In this document: positions 19,495-29,899 of the stretch, piece after piece
Numbering within the stretch: the first letter of the stretch is position 1
How the letters are laid out: each line of letters opens with the position of its first letter
Assembly: GCA_963575745.1 (NCBI GenBank)
Contig: CAUYUJ010018298.1
Span: 113,740-177,739, forward strand
From: Prorocentrum cordatum
Taxonomy: Eukaryota; Sar; Dinophyceae; Prorocentrales; Prorocentraceae
Direction of reading: 5' to 3'
Length of the DNA: 64,000 bases
The notes under the pieces: generated by a model
Database searches by the model: none
Seen by the model: only the letters and a program-made list of their open reading frames with translations
Told to the model about the DNA's origin: nothing
Made by a program: the position numbers and the translations under genes

Positions 19495-20925
19495 ATTACG
19501 AGGTTGCTCAAGGTCGGCTTGGCTGGAGCCCAGGGGAGGAGGAGTCCCAGGGGGGGGCGTCGTATCTGACCCGGGGGGGGGGTCGCTACCCCCCCCCCCC
19601 TCCCGGCGGGGGAGGGATCAAAGGGAAGGGGCTTCCCTTCGACTCAATTACGAGGTTGCTCAAGGTCGGCTTGGCTGGAGCCCAGGGGAAGAGGAGTCCC
19701 AGGGGGGGGCGTCGTATCTGACCCGGGGGGGGGGTCGACACCCCCCCCCCCCTCCCGGCGGGGGAGGGATCAAAGGGAAGGGGCTTCCCTTCGACTCAAT
19801 TACGAGGTTGCTCAAGGTCGGCTTGGCTGGAGCCCAGGGGAAGAGGAGTCCCAGGGGGGGGCGTCGTATCTGACCCGGGGGGGGGTCGACACCCCCCCCC
19901 CCCTCCCGGCGGGGGAGGGATCAAAGGGAAGGGGCTTCCCTTCGACTCAATTACGAGGTTGCTCAAGGTCGGCTTGGCTGGAGCCCAGGGGAAGAGCTGA
20001 CCCGGGGGGGGGGTCGACCCCCCCCCCCCTCCCGGCGGGGGAGGGATCAAAGGGAAGGGGCTTCCCTTCGACTCAATTACGAGGTTGCTCAAGGTCGGCT
20101 TGGCTGGAGCCCAGGGGAAGAGGAGTCCCAGGGGGGGGCGTCGTATCTGACCCGGGGGGGGGGTCGACCCCCCCCCCCCTCCCGGCGGGGGAGGGATCAA
20201 AGGGAAGGGGCTTCCCTTCGACTCAATTACGAGGTTGCTCAAGGTCGGCTTGGCTGGAGCCCAGGGGAAGAGGAGTCCCAGGGGGGGGCGTCGTATCTGA
20301 CCCGGGGGGGGGGTCGACACCCCCCCCCCCCTCCCGGCGGGGGAGGGATCAAAGGGAAGGGGCTTCCCTTCGACTCAATTACGAGGTTGCTCAAGGTCGG
20401 CTTGGCTGGAGCCCAGGGGAAGAGGAGTCCCAGGGGGGGGCGTCGTATCTGACCCGGGGGGGGGTCGACACCCCCCCCCCCCCTCCCGGCGGGGGAGGGA
20501 TCAAAGGGAAGGGGCTTCCCTTCGACTCAATTACGAGGTTGCTCAAGGTCGGCTTGGCTGGAGCCCAGGGGAAGAGGAGTCCCAGGGGGGGGCGTCGTAT
20601 CTGACCCGGGGGGGGGGTCGACACCCCCCCCCCCCCTCCCGGCGGGGGAGGGATCAAAGGGAAGGGGCTTCCCTTCGACTCAATTACGAGGTTGCTCAAG
20701 GTCGGCTTGGCTGGAGCCCAGGGGTTGCTCAAGGTCGGCTTGGCTGGAGCCCAGGGGAAGAGGAGTCCCAGGGGGGGGCGTCGTATCTGACCCGGGGGGG
20801 GGGTCGACACCCCCCCCCCCCTCCCGGCGGGGGAGGGATCAAAGGGAAGGGGCTTCCCTTCGACTCAATTACGAGGTTGCTCAAGGTCGGCTTGGCTGGA
20901 GCCCAGGGGAAGAGGTCTCCCAGGG
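19495..20925. repeat. 152-bp satellite-like array, ten units
   Basis: ATTACGAGGTTGCTC starts units at 19495, 19647, 19799, 19950, 20076, 20226, 20378, 20530, 20683 and 20878. Most steps are 150-153; one unit is short (126) and one is long (195, from a 43-bp internal duplication at about 20690-20755). Each unit has 8-10 G, then a short GTCGA(CA) and 9-13 C, plus AAGGGAAGGGGCTTCCCTT, so each can form two hairpins. Copies are almost identical, which indicates recent expansion. Confidence 0.97.
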
Positions 20926-21740
20926 AAAGGGAAGGACAGAGACGACGAGTACAAAGAATGACGGAGATGACGGCTCGAACGGAAAAGCCCCTCACACACG
21001 CCGACAGGGTCGGCGGATTTTTGGTCTCCTCGGGCCTTCTTGGAGGGCCTCTTGGAGGCCTCTCGGGCCGTCGTAGGGGTCTCGAAGAGGTCCTCCAGGA
21101 AGGCCCGAAGATGCCCAAATCATTGATGGTTTTTAGGTTGCTGAGGGATTGTTGATTTTGGAGGCCTCTTGGGCAGTCTTTGGCTGCCGGAAGCCGTTTT
21201 GAAGCAAATGCTAAAATCCTTCACAGCCGACTGCGCATTCCGAATTTTGGACTCTTCGGGCTTTCCTGGAGGACCTCTTGGAGGCCTCTTGGGTCGTCTC
21301 AGGGGCCTCTTGGGCGCATTTTGAGTAGTCTTGGGCCGTCTGGTGCTCTCTGGGACCATCTTGGCGGTCTTCGGGGCATCTTGGGACCATCTTGGAGGCC
21401 ATCTTGGGGCTATCTTAAGACTCTTGGGGCCATCTTGGCCGTGGGGCCATCTTGGCCGTCTCGGAAGCCATCTTGGGGCTATCTTAGGCTCTCCTGGGAC
21501 CATCTTGATTGTCTTGGAGGCCATCTTGGTGCTATCTTGGGCTCCTGGGGCCATCTTGATTGTATTGAAGGCCATCTTGGAGGCTGCCTAGGGGCCATCT
21601 TGGCCATCTTGGAGGCCATCTTGGGGCTATCTTGGGCTCTCTTGGGGCCATCTTGGTCGTCTCGCAGGCATCTTGGAGGCCATCTTGGAGACCCTCTTGG
21701 CTGTTGGAGAAGCCGTCCAGGCCGTCTTGGATGTTTTTTC
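20926..21740 (-). repeat. Degenerate GGCCATCTTGG / GGCCTCTTGG repeat block
   Basis: Units of about 10-14 bases of the form CTTGG(A/G)GGC recur from about 21005. This is the reverse strand of the CCAAGAGGCC blocks at 38, 46, 48 and 54-57 kb. ORFs here are repeat-derived. Confidence 0.8.
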
Positions 21741-23650
21741 GGAATCTACGGGCTCTTCGGGTTACCCCAGTGAGAGTTCTTCAGACGAGAACAACAACCT
21801 GCCAGACATTCTGCACGCCGTGCACCCCTGTGATGAACTTCCTCCCTCGCCATTCCCGCGCGCGCAGCTCTGGGAACGGGCTGCGACTTTGTGCGCGGAG
21901 GCGTGCTGGTGCACTTCTGCTTCTTTTGTGTCCTCTTGGGCTGCAGGCGCGTTGATGTTCACTCGCTCTGGTGCTGGCAGTCTGCTTGCTCCCACTGCTA
22001 ATTCGTCGATTTCCTGTTTTTCTCCACTGATGAACGTGACGGACCTCCTCCGCCCTCGCGGGCGCAGGTCCATTGCACGCGTCGAAGCTCGGCGACTACG
22101 CGCCGTTAAAAGATGGTTTCTACGCCCCCGTGTGAGGTCTGGCCTTGCACAAACTGCAGTGCCGGAGAAAGTGCCCCACGAAGCTAAGATTCTTGCTCGG
22201 CCCACGGACAACATACGGGAGCTGAAGATCAATACGGGGATCCACAAGCGCAGCGGCTCTTTTTTTGCGAGGCCGCGTGCACGCGCGGCCACAATTCTGA
22301 GCTAGAGGCGCACGAGTTCAAGATATGCAGCATTTCGGGGAGCACTGCCCAGCACAATCGGTGGGTTTCCGCCGCTGCTGCGCCTGGTAGGGTGCAGGCA
22401 CTTCCTGTGGAACGCCTCAGCTGCTGGACTGATGCCGACGACGACTCCGATGATCATTTCTCTCATCCTGCAGCGGGCGCTCGGCCAGTCGTTGGTGACT
22501 CGTCCAGGCGCGACCCCTGGAACTGCCCGCCCCGAACTTGGATCAGTACCCATTGCTAGGCATTCGCATCTCCCAGCTGGAGCTGGCCATTATTCTCTTG
22601 GGTACACATTGATCATCTTTCGGCTGCCTGGCACGCTTCCTGCGACTTCAACGAGCCTGTCGCGATGACGCTCGCGCAACCTGGTGGAGACCTGCATGCT
22701 GGTCCTGGTTCTGTCCCTGATGCTGTCCTGCCTGCTCATACTGACGCCGTGGGAGCTCGGCACGTGGATGACCACGCGCACGTTGATGGAGATGCCAGAT
22801 GCTCCTGACGACGCTGCTGGTGTATCCCATGCTACTGAAGGGTATCCCCACACCGCTGGAGGTGTGCCTCGAGACGACGGTGGTGCCCTGGCGGATGTCT
22901 CCGCGTACTGCCCCAGAGTTCGAGTACCACATTGGCGATTGGGCCGATGGGGCTGATGTGTTCGGCGGTGCTGTTCCAGACTACGCCCCCTATTACGAGC
23001 TGGACCACCTTACCTTTCGCTGGAGGCTAGCCGAGGCAAGATCCAACTACATGACGGCATGTTTCCGAATCACTCGGCTGCTTGCTCTGGTCCCGCGGGC
23101 GTCGATCTCCCTGGTCCTCTGGTCGCTCTCTCCGGAGTTTCTGAAGCAGTGCCCCAGCGACGCCTAGCGCATACTCGGGACTACTTCTGCCCCAATCTGC
23201 TGGACGTAGGCCCTCGCATTGCTACGCGACCTGCGTGCCGCTTCTTTCCTGTTTGCGGGCGCGGCGATTCTCTGTGGTTCTCTTCCTTGACTGCTTCTCG
23301 TTCGCGGCGGCCTCGTTCGAGCACGCTCGGACTGCACCAGCGTCCCCAGCTTTGCCCTCTACCCTGTCGTTGTCTTCCCCGCGTTGAGAGGCGCGGGCTG
23401 ACGCCTGCAATGCGACAGAGGTTTCCGAGATGCTAGGGTTTTCTGGGCGTGATGCTGCCTCTCTAGGCAAACTTCGGCTGGATGGTATTCGGGATGCTCA
23501 TGAACGGCCTCGCGTCGAGGCTCCTGTCGTTTTTTCCAGGTGCTGCTGAACGAGATCTCCATGATGCCCCCGCTGCTCTTGCCCGCCTTATAGGTGGTTG
23601 GTTGGCACTCTTCTGATTGACATCCGCCTGGCTCAGGATCTCAGCCTCTG
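21741..23650 (+). other. Protein-like but broken region, unassigned
   Basis: Several plus-strand frames look like real protein for 40-90 codons and then shift. One gives WTDADDDSDDHFSHPAAG and RRDPWNCPPRTW near 22410-22560; another gives LGFSGRDAASLGKLRLDG near 23430-23480. The acidic, Pro-rich style resembles retroelement structural proteins, but I recognise no domain. It precedes RE-3 and may be the remains of an ORF1. Confidence 0.25.
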
Positions 23651-24420
23651 TTGGGTCTCGAGGGCGATGCTGTTGCCGATAGTGATGAACGCGTTCGTGA
23701 AGCTCGCGGTGACCTTCAGCCCGCTGGTGGTCAACGGCGGCTCCAAGTGGACGGCTCTGTGGCTGCAGCCCCTGGTGGTTCGCGTTTGCGTGATCGCGTT
23801 CCTGGTGCTGCCGCTGGTGGCCAACGACCCCTACGCGACGAATGCCCTGATGCTAGCGATCTGTTTGATCTTCCTGATGGTGGTCTACGACGGCTGGTTT
23901 CTGGTGGTAATGTTGCCGCTGATGGTGCTGAGCCTTTCGCGATGCTCATGATGACTTTCAGCCTGCTGGTGGTCAGCGTCTGCTTCGCGAAGACGTGTCC
24001 GTGGCTGCTGCCCCTGGGGGTGTGCGAGTGCTCGATTGCGGTCATGGTGCTGCCGCTGGTGGCTGGCGACCCCCGCGCGAAGGATACCCCGATGCGCGCG
24101 ATGTCTTTCAGCCCGTTGGTCGGGGCGCACGCGCGCGTGATCGCGTTCTTGGAACTACCGCTGATTGGGAACGTTTCCCGCGCGAAGAGTACCTTGATGT
24201 TCGCGATGACCTTGGCCAGCCCGCTGGTGGTCAACAGCGGCTTGGCGACTTCGTCGCTGCTGCCCCAGTGGGTTTACGAATGCCTGATCATTTTCTGGGT
24301 GCTACCGCTGGTGGTTGGCGACCTCCACGTGCAAGGGTCTCTGGTGCTCGCGATGACCTTAGTCGCGTCTTGCCTCGACGCCCGCAAGCGTTATGACGCC
24401 GAGCAGAAATTGGCGATCGT
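23651..24420 (+). repeat. About 250-bp higher-order repeat, coding-like
   Basis: CAGCC(C/T)GCTGGTGGTCA recurs at about 23718, 23966 and 24223 (steps 248 and 257). In the best frame each unit is a 50-residue block with QPAGGQ, VAAAPGG and GAAAGG followed by a 33-36-residue shorter block. The frame changes near 23940. Repeats were kept at protein level, which suggests they once coded. Confidence 0.55.
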
Positions 24421-24642
24421 CGCTCTCGCGACCGTGAGCATCGAGCGCTGGGTCCTCGCGCAGTTCAAGTGGGCGATCTCGGGGGGTGCTCATTTTTTCG
24501 CTGGCTGCGATGCGGCGGTCGACGTTCCTTGGCCGTGCAGCAAGATATGGGTTATGAAGTGTAAGCTCCTCCGATCGGAGAGTGCGCGTGCAGTTGGCCC
24601 GCCTCTGGGCGCTAGCCTTGGCGGAGTGGCGGGGCCCGGCCG

Positions 24643-25047
24643 ATGAATATCAAGAAATATCAACTCCTGCGAACGGAGACCGGTGAGGCGCAAGTTGGAG
24701 GCGTTCGATGCGATGGGGTTCAAGATGCTGGCGCGGTGCCTGGCGGTGTTGGTTTGTCGTCTGAAGACCAGAATGCGCTCCTTCAGGCGTTGGCAGAAGT
24801 TTGTCGTGCTCGCCCTGGTCCTCCGCTTGGTTTTCCTCCTCCCCCTCCTCCTTTTCCTAGTCCCCCCCGCGATCCCCCCCCCCCCCCCCCCCCCCTTCAA
24901 AGCGCCCTTGCCCGGCGCGGGGGGGGGGGGGGGGGCAATCTGATGGCGCAGCTCACCCGCCACCCCCCACCGCGCATTCCATGTTTGACGGCGCCGCAGC
25001 ACAGTGCCACAGGCATGATGCACATCTTCCCAGGATTCCCCCTGTGA
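24643..25047 (+). pseudogene. RE-3 Pro-rich segment ending in poly-C and poly-G runs
   Basis: The frame reads LSSEDQNALLQALAEVCRAR then a long proline tract coded by C runs. Nineteen C at about 24877-24895 and eighteen G at about 24919-24936 stand 23 bases apart and could pair. The family is unknown; it may be the end of an ORF1. Confidence 0.3.
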
Positions 25048-25096
25048 GCGTTGTTTCGCGGATCGCGGCTGGCCGCCAGATGTCATCGCGCGGGTC

Positions 25097-26256
25097 GTGA
25101 ATTGCACGTCGGTATTGCAGTGCAGCCCGACGTCGGCTGCAGCGCACGACAGATTATTCAGCATTTCTCTTGCGACGGCAAAGTCTGATTGCGCGCGCTT
25201 GACGGGGGCAGGGGCTCGGAAGCACGGGGGGGAGGATATCGTATGGAGAAGAGCTGGAAGGAGGTGTGCGGTCGAGGCGGGACGGGCTCGAGCAGCGACG
25301 GGCAACGTAAGTTCAGGCTGTGCTGTTATTCTTGGACCTCGCGTCCCGGCGCGCGCGATCACGCGCGCGTGGGCGGCTCCCCCGCGCATTGCAGGGCGGG
25401 GCTTTGCTGTGCGAGCACGCAGTTGTCAGTTCGATGTCGCCCTCTCGCGCACCAGAGTGCCTGGCCTATGTCGAGACTTGTGATGCGATGGTCAACTGGG
25501 TTCGATCTTTGCCTTTTCCTGGGTATATCCCGATGCTTCCCTGTGTTTGTTATGGGTTAGAATTCAGCGCCCGGTCAGCAGGGGCTCAGTGGCAGTGCGG
25601 ACTTGGCAGCGGTGCAAGATGAATGACATGGTGATTCTACGTGGTTGGGCCGCCAACGTCGCTCTGCTGATGCCCTCTTGCCGCTCGTCCAAATTCTAGA
25701 CCTCGCCCCATTGAATCTGCAGGTTGGCGCAGGCCCCGCCTACTATGGATCTGCAGGAGGTGCTTCGCTCATCGACTACATCATTATCCCTGGGTGTTAT
25801 TTTATAAGCAGCCATATTTGGCGCCTCAGACGCTGGCATGCGATGCAGTGCAGAGCTTATGTTACTGATGACTTGCGCGGGGCCATGAAGTTGAGTCGCC
25901 GGGCCGGGGGGGGGGGGGGGATCAGGCTGTCTGGGCGGCTCTCTGCTCGGGGAACGGGCCCAGAGAAACGGATTTGCAGACGTCCGCTTGCAGCCCCTCC
26001 CTCTTGCAAAGAACTGCGGGACAGGTGGCTCCCCCCAGCGTCGCGGGGAGGAATGGCTGCTGCAGTGGTGGACTGGCCCGCCTACGCCAACGGACGTATT
26101 TATGGCCCCGATCACGGGCAAGAAACGCATTTTGTTCTGGAGGGGGGGCGCGCCGCGGAGAGGCTCAAGTGTGCCGAGGGAAGTTGCGTCATATACGACA
26201 CTATATCAAACGTGCTAGACGTCGGCGAGCCGCTCCCGAGTGGTCTGTTCCCATAG
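25097..26256 (+). pseudogene. RE-3 endonuclease domain (EEP type), broken
   Basis: In one frame NVSSGCAVILGPRVPARAI and GRGFAVRARSCQFDVA (about 25310-25430) match the middle of LINE endonucleases (GVAI..G.R, GR..AVR.R...D). After a frame change GGASLIDYIIIPGCYF (about 25758-25805) matches their R-x-DY-x-x-x-P box, with Leu-Ile where Ser-Arg is usual. A run of 13 G at about 25907 interrupts the following linker. Stops and shifts make it non-functional. Confidence 0.55.
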
Positions 26257-26819
26257 ATCTGTGCTGAGTGTTCTTTTTCCGCGCCGACGCGCGGCCGAGC
26301 GATTTCGCGGGGTCGGCTGCGAAGCGCCTGGCATCCCGCTCGCCACCACCCGAGGGTTCCTGGTCGCATTCATGCACAAAGTTCGTCGGTCCCAGCAAGT
26401 CCTTCTGGTCTGGCATCTCTCGCGGGCAGCGGCTTTATGCTGGGGCATGGTGGCCCATGTTCTCCGCCCCTTTAGACGGGCGTTTATTTCGACGTGCGTC
26501 AGCCCCCAGGAGAAGGATGGATGGGGCCTCTCTCGTCTCGCGGCTGCGACTCGCGTCGCCGACGCGAGACATCCCCTCGCGGCGCAGCAGGCGCTCGGTT
26601 GGAGACTGCGCAAGCTACGTTATGACTTCGCCAATGATGATACGGACATTGCTAATGCGCTTGGGTCTACTAGTTGGGAATCGTTCGCACGGGGGGGCAA
26701 GGGGGCACTCCTGGCTGGCACCCCTAGCTGGCACCACTGGGTGCCCCCCCCCCCCCTCCCCTGGCTGGCGCCCCTAACGACGTCGCGAAGTACCTGGGGG
26801 GGGGGGGGGGGGGGGCATA
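26257..26819 (+). other. Damaged linker of RE-3 with C and G runs
   Basis: Protein-like stretches (about 26400-26640) lead into CTGGCTGGCACCCCTAGC-type repeats, 13 C near 26744 and 18 G near 26796. The RT palm with YVDD is missing here, so this is the probable deletion joint or a misassembled stretch. Confidence 0.35.
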
Positions 26820-27461
26820 GTGCGATATGACAGCAAGTTCAATAGCGACATGCAAGCTCGACTAGACGCTGCCACTACTGGCTACTGGTCGATGGGCATG
26901 TACTGGTGCACCCCCAGGATCCCCTACGTGGAAAGGCGCGCCGCGTTCCTCAGTAGAGTCGCGGGGCCTGCTGTCGCTGCACTCGAGGCTTTCTTCACCA
27001 CTCCTAAGCAGATCCAGGGGCTACATCGTGGGATAGTTGCAGTCGGTCGTCGTGCACTCAGAGGGGCGGCCACGAAGTGGCATCGTGATCGCCGCCGTTC
27101 GATTCCTGCTCTGCGAGTGCTCCAGCTATGGCGTGTAGCCTCGTTGGAGATCGAGCTTCGCGCCCGCGGGCCCAAATGGCGTCGGAGGTGGGCGCGGCAG
27201 CCGCATTGTCGCGCTGCAGACGGGGGGGGCGCTATTCTTCGCCATTCGCGCAGGGCAGGAGAGAAGCATCCAGGTCATTGGCTTGAGGGGCAAGCTCCTT
27301 CCACTCGCGCCCCCACGGGCGCGCGGGTTTGCAGCTGCCCAGATGGTCTTCGCCAGCCGGGGAGGGGGGGCACTCTGGCAAAATCGACGAATGCGACTCC
27401 CGACCATTGGCGCTGGTCGATGGCCCTGATCTGCTGGATTGGTTCGGGCGATTCGACATGA
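26820..27461 (+). pseudogene. RE-3 RT C-terminal region
   Basis: RLDAATTGYWSMGMYW, ERRAAFLSRVAGPAVAAL, VAVGRRALRG and VLQLWRVASLEIELRARGP parallel the RE-2 segment after YVDD (a block like KQAANRGW.AF, then VQGALLSGL, then LVRTHVELLIKRLRW). After about 27200 the frame degenerates and G-rich runs appear. Confidence 0.55.
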
Positions 27462-27925
27462 TTGAGATTCGGGCAGCGTCCTGGGCGGTGAGTGCCCCCC
27501 CCCCCCCCTCCCTTGGGTTTCAGGCCTCTGAGCCTCCTCGAGATCCCCAGCGAGACCCTTGAGGTCATGATGATGGCGATCCTGTGTGCTGTATTGCAGG
27601 ATGTCGTTGCGGATTCGCTACGCAACGGCAACTCACTAGTCATCTACATCAGGGGCGCGGGCTACAGAGTATCTTGGGGCCTTCCTGCGTTTAACCGATA
27701 CGTTTTATGTTGGGCAGGTGTTCGAGGCCAGAAACCTGGCGTGCAAGCGCGTTTTCACATCATTTCGCATGGGTAGTTGCATCGAGGGCAGGTCACGCAC
27801 AGTCAGAACGGTTGGAGAAGGAGATGCTGCGACGTGCGCACGTGGGCTCTGCGACACCTCTGGGCAGCGCGGCGCGCTACATCAGCACTCTTGTGAAACT
27901 TTGATTCTTCTTCCGATCGTCTGCC
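27462..27925 (+). other. RE-3 spacer between RT region and last ORF
   Basis: Contains a 13-C run at about 27497 and, near 27780-27900, a weakly protein-like stretch (RLEKEMLRRAHVGSATP) in the place where RE-2 has its zinc finger. No complete C2H2 motif remains. Confidence 0.3.
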
Positions 27926-28765
27926 ATGCCCGACGGCCCAGCGTCGACGGCCCCAGCGGGCTATCGGGGGGAGTCGGCGGCGGCGGCGAGGTCGATCAGG
28001 AGCCCGAGATGCCTGCCTGGGGCCTCGCTCTCGGCAGGGCTCGCGACGAGGGCGGAGAATCCGCTCCCGAGGGCCCTCGCAGGGCGCGGCTCGCCGATGT
28101 CAAGACGGGCGCCGAGAAGGCCATGGTGGCCTTCCCAGCTCGATCCTCTCAAGTCGTTGGCGCGCGTCCTGACCGTGCTGTGCGTGGCCGGCTCGCGCGA
28201 CGCAGCCGACCTGATCGGCGCCTCCTTCAGCTGCTTTCAGCTTCCCGCGCTTCGCGGGGTTGTTCGCGCTCTTCAAGGCGCGGGCAAACAGTGCGCGACC
28301 GCGTGCGAGGAGGAAAGGGGGGGGCGCGGTCTTGGCCCCCCGCGGCCTCGCATGTGGATGACGCTGGCCAGGGCGCTCCTCGTCGAGAAGGGCGCCCCAG
28401 AGGAGGCTCGCGGCGCTTTCCGAGTCTATTGGGGCGCGAACGTCGGCCACTCCGGCGGCGACGCCATGGCTCTGCAGGACCAGGTGAGGCACTGTCGCAC
28501 GAGGCCAGCGCATTACAACAGGAAGAAGAAGGGAACGCCCGAGTTCTTCAGGCTCCAGCTCATGCTCTCGGCGCAGGCCCAGACGGCCCCAGTCAGTTGG
28601 AACGGGGGGGATGCCGGCAGCGTTCGCAAAGCAGCGCGTCAGAGCCTCGTCGCTCTCGGCGGCCAGCGCAGAGCGGGCGGCCACCCCAGGGGGGGGGGCT
28701 CGAGAGGGGGGCGGGGCGCCTTCTCCGCAAGCTCCGCACGCAGAAGGGCCCCCACGAGGAGGTGA
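27926..28765 (+). CDS. RE-3 downstream ORF, 279 aa, LGPP-motif family
   Basis: Starts MPDGPASTAP. A helical segment (LKSLARVLTVLCVAGSRDAA) and RGLGPPRPRMW follow, with LGPP at residues 136-139, then LARALLVEKGAPEEARGAF and a basic NRKKKGTPEFF. The RE-2 ORF has the same motif at 140-143, the same basic-to-helical order and the same place after the RT. Function unknown. The end, after about residue 230, is low-complexity and may follow a frameshift. Confidence 0.45.
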   Translation: MPDGPASTAPAGYRGESAAAARSIRSPRCLPGASLSAGLATRAENPLPRALAGRGSPMSRRAPRRPWWPSQLDPLKSLARVLTVLCVAGSRDAADLIGASFSCFQLPALRGVVRALQGAGKQCATACEEERGGRGLGPPRPRMWMTLARALLVEKGAPEEARGAFRVYWGANVGHSGGDAMALQDQVRHCRTRPAHYNRKKKGTPEFFRLQLMLSAQAQTAPVSWNGGDAGSVRKAARQSLVALGGQRRAGGHPRGGGSRGGRGAFSASSARRRAPTRR

Positions 28766-29563
28766 GCGAGGGCGGAGAGAACATGGACGGGAAGTACCCA
28801 GTCTTGTCAGCATCAGTGGATCCGCTCGCATGGTTGCCATGGCCCGAGATGATCGGCTTCGGCATTTTGGATTGGTTGCTTTGCAGAGTCGTTGTGCTGA
28901 TCGTATCTTGTGCTATGAGACCTCATCGGGCCAACAGTCCAGAGCATTCTACTCTGAGCCACTCCAAGTCGCCATGCCTCTGCTGGATTTGTCCATGTGA
29001 GCCTTAAATGTCAGAGCAATGCATATGCAATTGGGCCCGCAGGTTGCAGCTGTGGCCGCGGATGGTCGAGCTCATCGTCGATTGGTGAGCGTTCGTGTGA
29101 ACGCAGAGTTCTATCAGTTGCAGTTGAAAGCGTTGGGCAATGATGAGTATATTCCCGATCCACAGCCATGAGGTGGCACTGTTTTTTTTTCCTTCGCTGA
29201 ACCCTCCCTCTCTCTCTCTCTCTCTCTTGCTTGTTCAGGTGATTTATCTGCGCGCGTGTGCGCGCATGCATGTGCGCTCGCGCACCAGGTGTGCATTGCA
29301 TGATGCATGCAGGTGGATTTCTCGTCGTCGCTTGTGCGCTCAGCTGCTGATCGGTACCTAGCCGAGGCCTTCAGGTTTCCCCATTCTCCGGGGGTTGTCG
29401 GAGTGGGCCAGAGGCACCCCCTGCAGAGCGATCTACACGGTTGCTCATTTGAAGCGAACGCAGATCCAAGCACGGCAGCGAGTGCCAGGCGCCCCTTCTT
29501 CTTTTTAGCATCGCCATGGTAGCATAGCAGGCTGACAGTGGATCGCAAGTGTGTCTACTTCTT
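28766..29563. other. No gene seen
   Basis: Mixed DNA with a CT run at about 29205-29228 and several TGCATGCA/GCGCGC stretches at 29250-29310. Some CAG|G sites preceded by pyrimidines (for example near 29238) look like splice acceptors, but no exon family is recognised. Confidence 0.35.
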
Positions 29564-29663
29564 CTTCTTCTTCTTATTATTCCTCCCTCGTCCTTCTCGC
29601 CCTCGTCGCTCGTCGCTCCTCCCCCTCCACCTCCTCCTCGCCCCCCCGTTCGGCCCCCCCTCC
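29564..29663. repeat. TTC/CTC-rich block just before the RE-4 start
   Basis: TTC repeats at about 29564-29575 and CTC/CCT-rich DNA up to CCCTCC directly before the decayed spliced leader. Confidence 0.6.
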
Positions 29664-29700
29664 TCCGTGGCCATTTTGGCTCCAGCCATGCCGGCTCAAG
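29664..29700 (+). other. Decayed dinoflagellate spliced leader at the start of RE-4
   Basis: TCCGTGGCCATTTTGGCTCC then AG matches the 22-nt leader at 20 positions (A-to-G at the sixth base and A-to-C near the end). A second partial leader-like GCCGGCTCAAG follows at about 29690-29700. Tandem decayed leaders mark genes re-inserted from trans-spliced mRNA in dinoflagellates. Confidence 0.7.
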
Positions 29701-29899
29701 TCGCCATGTGACAAGGCGGGTGGCCAAGGCAGTTTTTCTGCCGCCGCGGGAGCGGCCCGGGTAAGGTTCCCTTGTGGTCTGTGCTTTTGTGAGTTCCTGC
29801 TGGGGCGCATACATTTCGTGTTCTCAAGTGCATGCAGTGGGCGCGCGTGGCCAGCAGCAGCGGGTGCGCGGGCGTTGAGTGTGGCAGGGCTACGCAAGT

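Larger units (their letters stand above)
24643..28765 (+). mobile_element. RE-3: decayed LINE-type element, relative of RE-2, RT core deleted
   Basis: In order: a Pro-rich segment (24643-25047), an endonuclease (about 25097-25900), a deleted or unrecognisable RT core, an RT C-terminal region (26820-27200) and an LGPP ORF (27926-28765). The C-terminal order matches RE-2. Poly-C and poly-G runs mark the damaged joints. Confidence 0.6.
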
